From contig PWYP01000109.1 in assembly GCA_003567805.1 (NCBI GenBank), positions 1 to 10,816 of the forward strand: a stretch of 10,816 bases of DNA, written 5' to 3'. The notes beneath the pieces were generated by a model, which did not search any database, was not told the DNA's origin, and saw nothing but the letters and a program-made list of their open reading frames with translations. Each line of letters opens with the position of its first letter. Positions within the stretch are counted from its first letter, which is position 1. A program made the translations under genes and the position numbers. This document shows positions 1-5,388 of the stretch, one piece after another. Source of the DNA: PVC group bacterium (lineage in GTDB: Bacteria > Verrucomicrobiota > Kiritimatiellia > UBA8416).

Positions 1-248
1 AACAGCTTGAAATTTATGCAAAATATCAAGGTTACATTGTGCGGGAACAGGCGAATATTCGTAAGCTCGCGAATCTGGAAGATCAAAAAATTCCGGACAA
101 TATCGATTACTGGCCCATCAAGGCACTTAGCTACGAGTCGCGGGAAAAGCTAAGTAAGATTCGTCCTGTCTCCATGGCGCAAGCAGCACGCATTCCCGGC
201 ATCAGTCCGGCCGACATAGCCATTCTCGGCGTCGCGATTCATAAATAA
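1..248 (+). CDS. mnmG: tRNA uridine-5-carboxymethylaminomethyl modification enzyme MnmG, C-terminal part
   Basis: This is the 3' end of a gene that begins before the window; the open frame runs from base 3 to a TAA at 246-248, about 81 residues. MnmG (GidA) is the FAD-dependent partner of the GTPase MnmE and installs the carboxymethylaminomethyl group on wobble uridine 34 of certain tRNAs in the cytoplasm. The visible part matches the helical C-terminal domain used for MnmE contact. It has a basic stretch followed by a segment like IPDNIDYWPIKALSYESREK, then the very conserved RPVSMAQAARIPGISPADIAIL ending, which parallels RPLTIGQASRISGVTPAAISIL of E. coli. The FAD-binding domain is outside the window. 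mnmG (gidA) often lies close to oriC, which fits dnaA being 9 kb away. The frame appears intact. The identification is secure despite truncation by the window edge. Confidence 0.93.
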   Translation, partial: QLEIYAKYQGYIVREQANIRKLANLEDQKIPDNIDYWPIKALSYESREKLSKIRPVSMAQAARIPGISPADIAILGVAIHK

Positions 249-402
249 GGTGAGCCTTGACACCAAGGACTCTCAGCTGATGCAGGTAGAAACTTGTGTG
301 TGAGTTTGCGGGCGAGTGGGGGTGCAGACAATGAAGTTACAGCTTAGCCCCGACCCCGAGCGCGCTCGGATAATGCAGGAGTGGAACTTGATAATTGAAT
401 AT

Positions 403-531
403 CCAATATCCAGCTCCAATATCCAACGGACCAATTTTGCGAGAGAGGAGCATGAGAAGTCTAGAGGCTAACAATGCGCTAGCTTCACTCTCCTTGGACA
501 TTGGGCGTTCCTTGTTGGTTGTTGGATATTG
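403..531. repeat. CCAATATCCA-type palindromic intergenic repeat
   Basis: CCAATATCCA occurs at 403-412 and again at 416-425. CAATATCCAAC at 417-427 has a perfect 11-base inverted partner at 521-531. A related degenerate form, CTTGGACATTGGG, lies at 493-505. I recall similar iterated TTGGATATTGG-type sequences in intergenic DNA of PVC-group and candidate-phylum genomes. The structure suggests a non-coding REP- or MITE-like element; that reading is inference. Confidence 0.5.
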
Positions 532-551
532 AAATAGTCTTGTGGTAGCGC

Positions 552-592
552 GTTGGAAAACCACAGCACCTTGTGGATAACAATAAAGTTAC
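552..592 (-). terminator. Hairpin terminator within dispersed 43-nt element, copy B
   Basis: Read on the minus strand, CCACA and TGTGG (plus positions 572-576 and 561-565) pair around a six-base loop and are followed by TTTT (557-560). This sits about 20 bases after the stop codon of the minus-strand membrane-protein gene and fits a short rho-independent terminator. The stem is weak. The whole 41-base stretch matches 5012-5054 at 37 of 41 positions plus a 2-base indel, so it is one copy of a dispersed element. It contains a perfect match to the DnaA-box consensus TTATCCACA, probably incidental. Confidence 0.5.
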
Positions 593-595
593 AGC

Positions 596-859
596 TTAGC
601 GCAGTGCGAGCCAGATGGTGGCTACGATCAGCGGCGTAACCGTACCGAAAACAAAGGCGAGGGGATAAGTCTTCGGAAGGTCTCGTGAACGCCACCAAGC
701 CAAAACACCTGCAACTGAAATCCACGGCAAACCAAATATGAAGGTGCGCAACATTCCAGGAACTTGGGGTGCGCTCTCAAGCCAAAAGAATCTCAACAGC
801 AGACTGCACGCACAGATCACAAAACCAAGCACATAATATATCACCACACGTTTATTCAT
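596..859 (-). CDS. Small integral membrane protein, unknown function
   Basis: The product is 87 residues and I do not recognise a family. It is very hydrophobic, with three likely membrane helices: about residues 5-24 (VVIYYVLGFVICACSLLLRF), 36-54 (LRTFIFGLPWISVAGVLAW) and 66-86 (YPLAFVFGTVTPLIVATIWLA), joined by short polar loops. Basic residues near residue 3 and between helices 2 and 3 (WWRSRDLPK) suggest topology, but I cannot fix it. The ATG lies inside the end of the preceding lipoprotein gene, overlapping its TAA by 8 bases, and a GGGAG ribosome binding site lies within that gene about 8 bases upstream. The two are therefore probably translationally coupled and work together at the envelope. 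The stop codon falls inside a dispersed repeat that also supplies a hairpin. The gene looks real because of the overlap and coherent hydrophobic pattern. Confidence 0.72.
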   Translation of the reverse strand: MNKRVVIYYVLGFVICACSLLLRFFWLESAPQVPGMLRTFIFGLPWISVAGVLAWWRSRDLPKTYPLAFVFGTVTPLIVATIWLALR

Positions 860-1418
860 CGATTGTGTCTCCCTCTTCAGCCTCAGCGGGAAAGTCTTTA
901 ATTATGGTCACAACAAGTTCAGCTACCCGTATACCGAATTTGCGCATGTACGAATGATTCAGCATCACACCATCCGGCTGTAGATGTAACCAATCCTGTA
1001 CCGTTAAGTCAATCGTACGATTGCGATAGGGGACACGAATTACGTAATCCATACGAAGCGTATTACCGTTCACCACCATGTCGGACTCACCAACGATATC
1101 CTCAGCAGTTCCAATATAGCGATTATCCTCAACGGGGCGAAACGTCCAAACACGCTCCTGCACAACTCCGTCATTATATACAAATACTTCATCCAGCGTA
1201 CCTAAGCCATCTTCATCCCAGCTACCAACAAAGTCTGCCCGGAAGGAACTGGTAATGCGGCCACGCCGATCCTTGATCACCCCATACGCCGTCAACCTAC
1301 CATTAAAATACTCTTCGAGAACAAGTTGCGGCATTTCATCTGCAAAGTCTTCTATCCGCATGGATGAACAGCCAGCTAGGATACCGCAAGCAACCAAAGA
1401 CACTACCAATTTCTTCAT
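852..1418 (-). CDS. DUF3833-type envelope lipoprotein
   Basis: The product is 188 residues from the chosen start. It begins with MKKL, a hydrophobic stretch and a lipobox LAGC with the lipidated Cys at residue 17, followed by Ser-Ser, which favours an outer-membrane lipoprotein. The mature part matches the DUF3833 pattern as I recall it: a YFNGRLTAYGVIKDRRGR segment, repeated beta-strand phrases (FRADFVGSWDEDGLGTLDEVFVYNDG), then VWTFRPVEDNRYIGTAEDIVGES and a C-terminal DWLHLQPDGVMLNHSYMRKFG. The function of the family is not established; a lipid- or envelope-linked role is a guess. An ATG five codons upstream (1433) is possible, but a TATAAT at 1435-1440 would put transcription start after it, so 1418 is preferred. 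Neither start has a clear Shine-Dalgarno sequence. The gene is followed with overlap by a small membrane-protein gene. DUF3833 is mostly known to me from Proteobacteria, so transfer is possible. Confidence 0.8.
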   Translation of the reverse strand: MKKLVVSLVACGILAGCSSMRIEDFADEMPQLVLEEYFNGRLTAYGVIKDRRGRITSSFRADFVGSWDEDGLGTLDEVFVYNDGVVQERVWTFRPVEDNRYIGTAEDIVGESDMVVNGNTLRMDYVIRVPYRNRTIDLTVQDWLHLQPDGVMLNHSYMRKFGIRVAELVVTIIKDFPAEAEEGDTIDE

Positions 1419-1434
1419 ATATTTATAAACCATT

Positions 1435-1440
1435 ATTATA
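1435..1440 (-). promoter_or_regulatory. Candidate -10 box for the lipoprotein/membrane-protein pair
   Basis: On the minus strand a perfect TATAAT lies in a very AT-rich stretch, 16 bases before the preferred ATG at 1418. No good -35 box is visible at 16-18 bases upstream, so this call rests on the -10 match and position alone. Confidence 0.3.
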
Positions 1441-1571
1441 TAGTTAGATATGCATATAATTACAGCGCGCGAATCCTGCCGTCATGCTCGTCAGCCATCC
1501 GACACCCGATGAATATTCTTATTTCCTCGCAATTCCTATCAATCCGAAAACATATATCTCTGATATTTCCG

Positions 1572-2456
1572 TTAGCTTTGGAATCGCGCGCGCTTACGCC
1601 ATGCGCGTGGCGTGGTATCACGATGTTTGCGGAAGCAGCGATTAAACCGAGATAGCGTTGAAAATCCGCACTGATGCGCGATTTGTGATACAGGAGTAGG
1701 GGTTGATACCAGCGCGTCGCAGGCGGCACCAATACGCGTCTCGGCCAGATACTCAGCAAAGCGCATGCCTGTCGACTTATGAAACGTACGGCTCAAATGT
1801 TCAGGGCATACGCCAAGATCAGATGCAATCGTGTGCAAACGCAAAGGCGTATCATACGATTCACGGATGCGGCGGCAAGTCTCCTGGATCATGGACGGCC
1901 ATACAGCCACATCTGCTATAGGCTCCGGGTTTTCCATTCGTTGCAGTACCTGCCGCATAAACAACGCTAGGGTATCCGACCAAGCCTGTTTTTCTTCTCT
2001 ATTATAGGCGGGTAGGGCTGACCACGCTTGAAACCAGTCGGACCAACGCATGGGTACCCCCGCACGAGCAAGCCGACGCCACACCTCGCGTGTAGATGAA
2101 AGGTCGACATTGTCATGATCCGCATGTCGATAGCCGGATAACACCAAGTACCCGCTAATCTCACGCTCCGCCAAAATGGTATACACAATTTCATGCAGCC
2201 CCAAATGGGGCATCGGCTTGCCCGCTAATCCTGATTGACGCACCTCCCTAAACTTTACTTCCGTTTCGGGATGCGATCGCAGAAGCTGCACAAACGAAAC
2301 CGAAGGATGCCGGGGCACGGATAAACGCATGCTGCCAAGATCATCCAGAAGCAACACATCCATCCCACTGATCGCATGCAACCGCCGCATACAGTCACGT
2401 AAGCTGGGGGAGGCTAGTAATTTTGAAAACAGATACTTGGTTATGATTTGCGACAT
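1572..2456 (-). CDS. PocR-like sensor / AraC-family transcriptional regulator
   Basis: The product is 294 residues. The C-terminal third is a clear AraC/XylS DNA-binding domain: a first helix-turn-helix at about 208-227 (HTIASDLGVCPEHLSRTFHK) and a second at about 256-277. The family signature GFSTLSRFNRCFRKHRDTTPRAW lies at 264-286. The N-terminal 110 or so residues (RRLHAISGMDVLLLDDLGS, then HLGLHEIVYTILAEREISGYLVLSGY) resemble the PocR-type ligand-binding domain found on many AraC regulators, though the cysteines seen in some PocR domains are not obvious. The ligand is unknown. It is transcribed divergently from the DUF4914 gene, the usual layout of a regulator and its target, and the 133-base gap contains phased TCAT repeats and an inverted repeat. 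The start ATG has no strong Shine-Dalgarno sequence. The 138 bases after its stop show no obvious terminator. Family assignment is firm for the HTH and moderate for the sensor domain. Confidence 0.87.
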   Translation of the reverse strand: MSQIITKYLFSKLLASPSLRDCMRRLHAISGMDVLLLDDLGSMRLSVPRHPSVSFVQLLRSHPETEVKFREVRQSGLAGKPMPHLGLHEIVYTILAEREISGYLVLSGYRHADHDNVDLSSTREVWRRLARAGVPMRWSDWFQAWSALPAYNREEKQAWSDTLALFMRQVLQRMENPEPIADVAVWPSMIQETCRRIRESYDTPLRLHTIASDLGVCPEHLSRTFHKSTGMRFAEYLAETRIGAACDALVSTPTPVSQIAHQCGFSTLSRFNRCFRKHRDTTPRAWRKRARFQS

Positions 2457-2481
2457 ATATGAAAAACCATATCTTCCTTGA

Positions 2482-2523
2482 TGTCATAATAGTGTCATTT
2501 TATCTCATGATTTGCACTATTAT
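2482..2523. promoter_or_regulatory. Divergent control region with phased TCAT repeats and an inverted repeat
   Basis: TGTCAT occurs at 2482-2487 and 2493-2498, and a third TCAT at 2505-2508, so the TCAT cores are 11 and 10 bases apart, on one face of the helix. A perfect 9-base inverted repeat, ATAATAGTG (2486-2494) and CACTATTAT (2515-2523), overlaps them. The same stretch contains TATTAT boxes on both strands that could be -10 elements of the two divergent genes. AraC-family proteins usually bind short direct repeats near promoters, so this is the best candidate operator for the adjacent regulator. Assignment to that protein is inference. Confidence 0.45.
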
Positions 2524-2589
2524 TTTTCTAAAATCATCTGATAGCTTCTGTTGCGGTTACCAAACTTTCCCTACAACAAGGAGCGTAAG

Positions 2590-4491
2590 ATGACAGACAG
2601 AGAGCTGATTCTAAAACAAATTAAGTTATCTGCCGATGCGGAGGCATTACTAACGGAAGCACCCAATGTAATTCTGGGGCGCAATGTTGAGGACCTGCAA
2701 AAGCTGGCCTTACGCGATGTGGGCGAAGATGGCTACCACCGCGTTGGTTATGAGGTTGCCGGCAAAGGCTTGGTTGAAGAAGTCAAGGTTTGCAAAGTCA
2801 AAAACGGTATTAGCGCAAACTATAATGAAGTTTATATGCGCCGGCGTGACCCGGATTGTATGGTAATAGGTGACAACCGCCCTACAAACAAACCTACCTT
2901 TCAGGATCGTTACGGCAAATCTTTTGACGGGTTGCGCCAGGAAACCTTTGACTGGATGAAAAAGCAAGAGCTTGCCGTTTTCCCTTTCATCGCGGGTATG
3001 CCGGGTAAAGGCAAAGATGCTTTAGCCATCTGTCCTGCTAATGCAGGATTCTTTGCGCTCGGGCTAGCCATGCTGCAAGGCATCATTCCGGCGGATGAAC
3101 TGCCCGCAGACTTTGCACCGCAGGCGATCGTTTATGTAGCACCCCCTTTCCGCCATACGCATCTGGATGGCAAGCAGGTCGTTGTGCATAATCGTATTCC
3201 CGGCATGCATGAGTTGTTTAGTTATAATCTGTATCCAGGTCCAAGCGCGAAGAAGGGCATTTATGGTGTCTTGCTGCATCTGGGCGAGAAAGAAGAATGG
3301 GTAACCATGCACTGCTCGGCGGCGCAGGTCATTACACCATATGAAAACCGTGTTGGGATCTCCCATGAAGGCGCCAGTGGCGGCGGCAAAAGCGAAATGC
3401 TCGAATTGCCCCATCGCCAAGAAGATGGCAGCTTGGTGCTAGGAAAAAATATCCTGCACGGGGAAGTTCGTAGTCTAACGATTCCGCAGTTCTGCAATAT
3501 CCGGCCCGTGACCGACGACATGGCTCTTTGTCATCCCTCAATAGACAAGGGTAACGGAAAATTGACATTGATGGATGCCGAGGAGTCCTGGTTTGTGCGG
3601 GTCAATCACATCACCGGATACGGGATTGATCCACATCTGGAAAAATTAACGATTCATCCGCCTAAGCCGTTGTTGTTCTTGAACATCGACGCCAAGCCAG
3701 ACTGCTCTGCGCTGATCTGGGAACATATTCAGGATGAACCGGGAGTGCCATGTCCCAATCCGCGGGTCGTTGTACCTGCTGATATCGTACCCAATGTACA
3801 TCGCGGCACATTAGATATCGACATCCGCTCGTTCGGAGTACGCTGTCCGCCTTGTACGAAGGAAAAACCAACCTACGGCATCCTCGGGATGTTCCATCTG
3901 TTGCCACCATCACTCGCATGGTTGTGGCGTCTGGTTGCACCGCGTGGGCATGCCAACCCGAGTATTGTTGATACCGAAGGCATGTCCAGTGAAGGTGTCG
4001 GTTCGTACTGGCCTTTTGCAACAGGCCGGCGGGTAGACCAAGCCAACCTTCTGCTGAAACAAATTCTGGATACACCGAGGGTCAAATATATCGTGACCCC
4101 GAACCAGCATGTCGGTGCTTGGGAGGTGAGTTTCATGCCGCAGTGGATCACGCGTGAGTATATGGCAAGACGGGGTGGGGCAAGGTTCAGCCCATCGCAG
4201 GTAACAGCTTGCCGCTGTCCGCTCTTGGGCTGGAACCCCGAAAGCATCATGGTTGAAGGACAAAACATCGGGTCCTGGTTCTTTAAAGTCAATCTGCAAC
4301 CGGATGTCGGAGATGACGCCTATGACCAAGGAGCGGCAATTCTGCATGATTTCTTCAAACGCGAAATCAAGCAGTTCCTCTCGGATGATTTAATGCCCCT
4401 CGGACGGCAAATTATTGAATGCTGTCTGAATGGCGGAACCATTGAGGATTATGCGGCTCTGATTCCGCACGAGAGCATTAGCGAAGACTAA
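2590..4491 (+). CDS. DUF4914 family protein with HprK/PEPCK-like P-loop
   Basis: The product is 633 residues from the ATG at 2590, which has AAGGAG six bases upstream; an in-frame TTG at 2551 is not needed. Length and text match the uncharacterised DUF4914 family of about 630 residues. A P-loop GASGGGKSE lies at 261-269 and resembles that of HPr kinase (GxSGxGKSE) and the PEP carboxykinase fold. A hydrophobic strand ending in Asp (LLFLNID, 361-367) could be a Walker B. Other conspicuous segments are a Cys pair RCPPC (418-422), a tract TYGILGMFHLLPPSLAWLWR, and EGVGSYWPFATGRR (468-481). No signal peptide is seen, so a cytoplasmic location is likely. The family has no proven reaction; nucleotide-dependent kinase or carboxykinase-like activity is inference. 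The classical GTP-PEPCK motifs are not found, so it should not be called PckG. It is alone on the plus strand, divergent from an AraC-type regulator that probably controls it, and is closed by a strong terminator. Confidence 0.82.
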   Translation: MTDRELILKQIKLSADAEALLTEAPNVILGRNVEDLQKLALRDVGEDGYHRVGYEVAGKGLVEEVKVCKVKNGISANYNEVYMRRRDPDCMVIGDNRPTNKPTFQDRYGKSFDGLRQETFDWMKKQELAVFPFIAGMPGKGKDALAICPANAGFFALGLAMLQGIIPADELPADFAPQAIVYVAPPFRHTHLDGKQVVVHNRIPGMHELFSYNLYPGPSAKKGIYGVLLHLGEKEEWVTMHCSAAQVITPYENRVGISHEGASGGGKSEMLELPHRQEDGSLVLGKNILHGEVRSLTIPQFCNIRPVTDDMALCHPSIDKGNGKLTLMDAEESWFVRVNHITGYGIDPHLEKLTIHPPKPLLFLNIDAKPDCSALIWEHIQDEPGVPCPNPRVVVPADIVPNVHRGTLDIDIRSFGVRCPPCTKEKPTYGILGMFHLLPPSLAWLWRLVAPRGHANPSIVDTEGMSSEGVGSYWPFATGRRVDQANLLLKQILDTPRVKYIVTPNQHVGAWEVSFMPQWITREYMARRGGARFSPSQVTACRCPLLGWNPESIMVEGQNIGSWFFKVNLQPDVGDDAYDQGAAILHDFFKREIKQFLSDDLMPLGRQIIECCLNGGTIEDYAALIPHESISED

Positions 4492-4512
4492 GTACCTTTT
4501 GATCTTCCATCC

Positions 4513-4557
4513 AAGAACGCACGAGGCGAGATATCTTGCCCCGTGCGTTCTTTTTTT
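4513..4557 (+). terminator. Strong rho-independent terminator after the DUF4914 gene
   Basis: AAGAACGCACG (4513-4523) pairs perfectly with CGTGCGTTCTT (4542-4552). An inner stem GGCGAG / CTTGCC with one G-T pair extends it around an ATAT loop. A run of nine T residues ends the structure. It begins 21 bases after the DUF4914 stop and isolates that gene from the next one. Confidence 0.9.
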
Positions 4558-4624
4558 GTTTCAATACCGTTGCAAGCATGGGAAAGATGCCCCCAGCAAC
4601 AACCCGATATGCAAGGAGACCGGT

Positions 4625-5008
4625 ATGATTAATGGTTTGTTTTTAGCTACTGCTGCTGTCGATGCGGCTGCACAAGCAACCAAAAGAATAGACGTCAACG
4701 TCACTGGCAGTGCAGGCGCGGGTAATGGAATACGCACGAAGGTAGAAAGTCTCGGAAACGATGTCGAAAAACTTTTCATGGTTACCGAAGCGCTCTGGAC
4801 TTTATTAAAAGAGGTCAATGGCCTGACGGATGCGGACTTGGAAAACGTCATTCAGGAAATCGACTTGCGTAGCGGAAAACTCGATGGCAAACGCGCTCGA
4901 CAAGAGCGTCCCGTCTGTTCTGCCTGCCAGCGGCGCAATTCAGGGAAAACGCCGAATTGTATGTATTGCGGCAAACCGTTGCCGATCGAACCTTTCGCCA
5001 AATTCTAG
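4625..5008 (+). CDS. Small protein with C-terminal zinc ribbon, unknown function
   Basis: The product is 127 residues. The ATG at 4625 has AAGGAG (4613-4618) six bases upstream; the longer open frame reaching back to 4499 would start ahead of the terminator and is rejected. The N-terminus (MINGLFLATAAVDAAAQATK) is mildly hydrophobic and Ala-rich, but not a convincing signal peptide. A Gly-rich linker follows (GSAGAGNG, about 28-35), then a predicted helical segment (VEKLFMVTEALWTLLKEVNGLTDADLENVIQEIDLRSGKLDGK, about 47-89). The C-terminus has Cys98, Cys101, Cys112 and Cys115 in a CxxC-x10-CxxC pattern, a typical rubredoxin-like zinc ribbon. Proteins of this plan are widespread as unannotated hypotheticals. 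A binding or scaffold role is plausible but not shown. It stands alone between two terminator-like hairpins, so it is probably a single-gene unit. Confidence 0.8.
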   Translation: MINGLFLATAAVDAAAQATKRIDVNVTGSAGAGNGIRTKVESLGNDVEKLFMVTEALWTLLKEVNGLTDADLENVIQEIDLRSGKLDGKRARQERPVCSACQRRNSGKTPNCMYCGKPLPIEPFAKF

Positions 5009-5011
5009 CCA

Positions 5012-5054
5012 GTAACTTCATTGTTACCCACAAGATGTTGTGGTTTTATCCAAC
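5012..5054 (+). terminator. Hairpin terminator within dispersed 43-nt element, copy C
   Basis: CCACAA (5028-5033) pairs perfectly with TTGTGG (5038-5043) around a GATG loop and is followed by TTTT (5044-5047). The element starts three bases after the stop codon of the zinc-ribbon gene. The same element, in the same orientation relative to the gene end and at the same three-base distance, follows the membrane-protein gene near base 592 on the other strand. Copy C has a six-pair stem where copy B has five. Confidence 0.6.
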
Positions 5055-5086
5055 CGATCACACAATATAATCGACCTATTCGGAAC

Positions 5087-5196
5087 ACGATTACGGGCGA
5101 CGATTACGATGGACGATCCGCCTCCGCGCTTCGCTTGCTACGGGACAGGTTGGTGCTTCGCTCTCCTCGTAACCCGTAATCGTCGCCCGTAATCGT
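5087..5196. repeat. Palindromic element with 22-bp perfect inverted arms
   Basis: Bases 5087-5108 and 5175-5196 are perfect reverse complements over 22 positions. Each arm itself contains a 9-base unit twice, 13 bases apart (ACGATTACG at 5087 and 5100; CGTAATCGT at 5175 and 5188). The 66-base centre has GCTTCGCT twice (5128-5135 and 5155-5162). There is no T run, so it is not an ordinary terminator. The design fits a non-autonomous REP- or MITE-like element; I recall CGATTACG-rich intergenic repeats from PVC-group genomes. No flanking duplication was found by eye. Confidence 0.65.
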
Positions 5197-5297
5197 CCAC
5201 CGGCCCGAAGTTTCTCTCCCGCATCATCTTGGCCGCCCAATTGCGCCTACTAGCATCCTAACGACGAACGACGGGAATTCGGCATACGACTTACCAC

Positions 5298-5327
5298 TCG
5301 ACAACTTTTGATAAATTTGAGAGTAAT
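5298..5327 (+). promoter_or_regulatory. Candidate sigma-70-type promoter of tkt-murA
   Basis: TCGACA (5298-5303, five of six matches to TTGACA) lies 18 bases before AGTAAT (5322-5327, four of six matches to TATAAT). It would give a leader of about 55 bases before the transketolase start. The spacing is one base longer than ideal and no activator site is evident. Confidence 0.35.
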
Positions 5328-5388
5328 GAGCCTGTTTTGCATGTTCCCAAAAAGTTTTTTACACGACATCTCACATGAAAGGATGCGC

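Larger units (their letters stand above)
249..595. other. Gene-free, repeat-rich gap between convergent genes
   Basis: No credible gene is seen in these 347 bases, which lie between the end of mnmG (plus) and the end of the small membrane-protein gene (minus). They hold a 21-bp direct repeat (328-348 and 580-600), several CCAATATCCA-type motifs with an 11-bp inverted copy, and a hairpin followed by T residues that can end transcription from the minus side. A weak 5-bp hairpin (255-268) follows mnmG but lacks a T run. Minus-strand frames here translate into low-complexity text and are probably artefacts of the repeat. Confidence 0.7.
328..600. repeat. 21-bp direct repeat flanking a 231-base segment
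   Basis: Bases 328-348 and 580-600 match at 20 of 21 positions; the core AAGTTACAGCTTAGC is identical at 334-348 and 586-600. They bracket the segment rich in CCAATATCCA motifs. Such flanks could be a target-site duplication or the traces of recombination between element copies. The right copy includes the stop codon of the minus-strand membrane-protein gene (TTA at 596-598 on the plus strand). No transposase is present, so any mobility would have to be in trans. Confidence 0.6.
5009..5388. other. Gene-free gap holding repeats and the transketolase promoter region
   Basis: No credible gene is seen in these 380 bases. From left to right they hold the dispersed terminator element, a 22-bp perfect inverted repeat with a 66-base centre, an unremarkable stretch (about 5200-5290), and a candidate promoter before the transketolase gene. 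Confidence 0.65.

Noticed and set aside
337..564. 75-codon minus-strand frame in the gap after mnmG
   Set aside because: It runs through the direct and inverted repeats, has no ribosome binding site and its translation mirrors the repeat motif.
571..580. Perfect TTATCCACA match as evidence for oriC after mnmG
   Set aside because: It is a single site within a dispersed element; the other copy has TTACCCACA, so the match is probably incidental.
2551..2589. TTG start 13 codons upstream of the DUF4914 ATG
   Set aside because: The ATG at 2590 has AAGGAG at ideal spacing; the TTG has no ribosome binding site and its extension would overlap that site.
3873..4347. Minus-strand frames of 139 and 145 codons inside the DUF4914 gene
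   Set aside because: They are antisense shadows of a well-supported gene and overlap one another in different frames.
2590..4491. Annotation as GTP-dependent phosphoenolpyruvate carboxykinase (pckG)
   Set aside because: Length and a PEPCK-like P-loop are suggestive, but the classical GTP-PEPCK motifs are missing and the P-loop and overall text match DUF4914.
4499..4624. Longer N-terminus for the zinc-ribbon protein
   Set aside because: It would begin upstream of a strong terminator; the ATG at 4625 has a good ribosome binding site.
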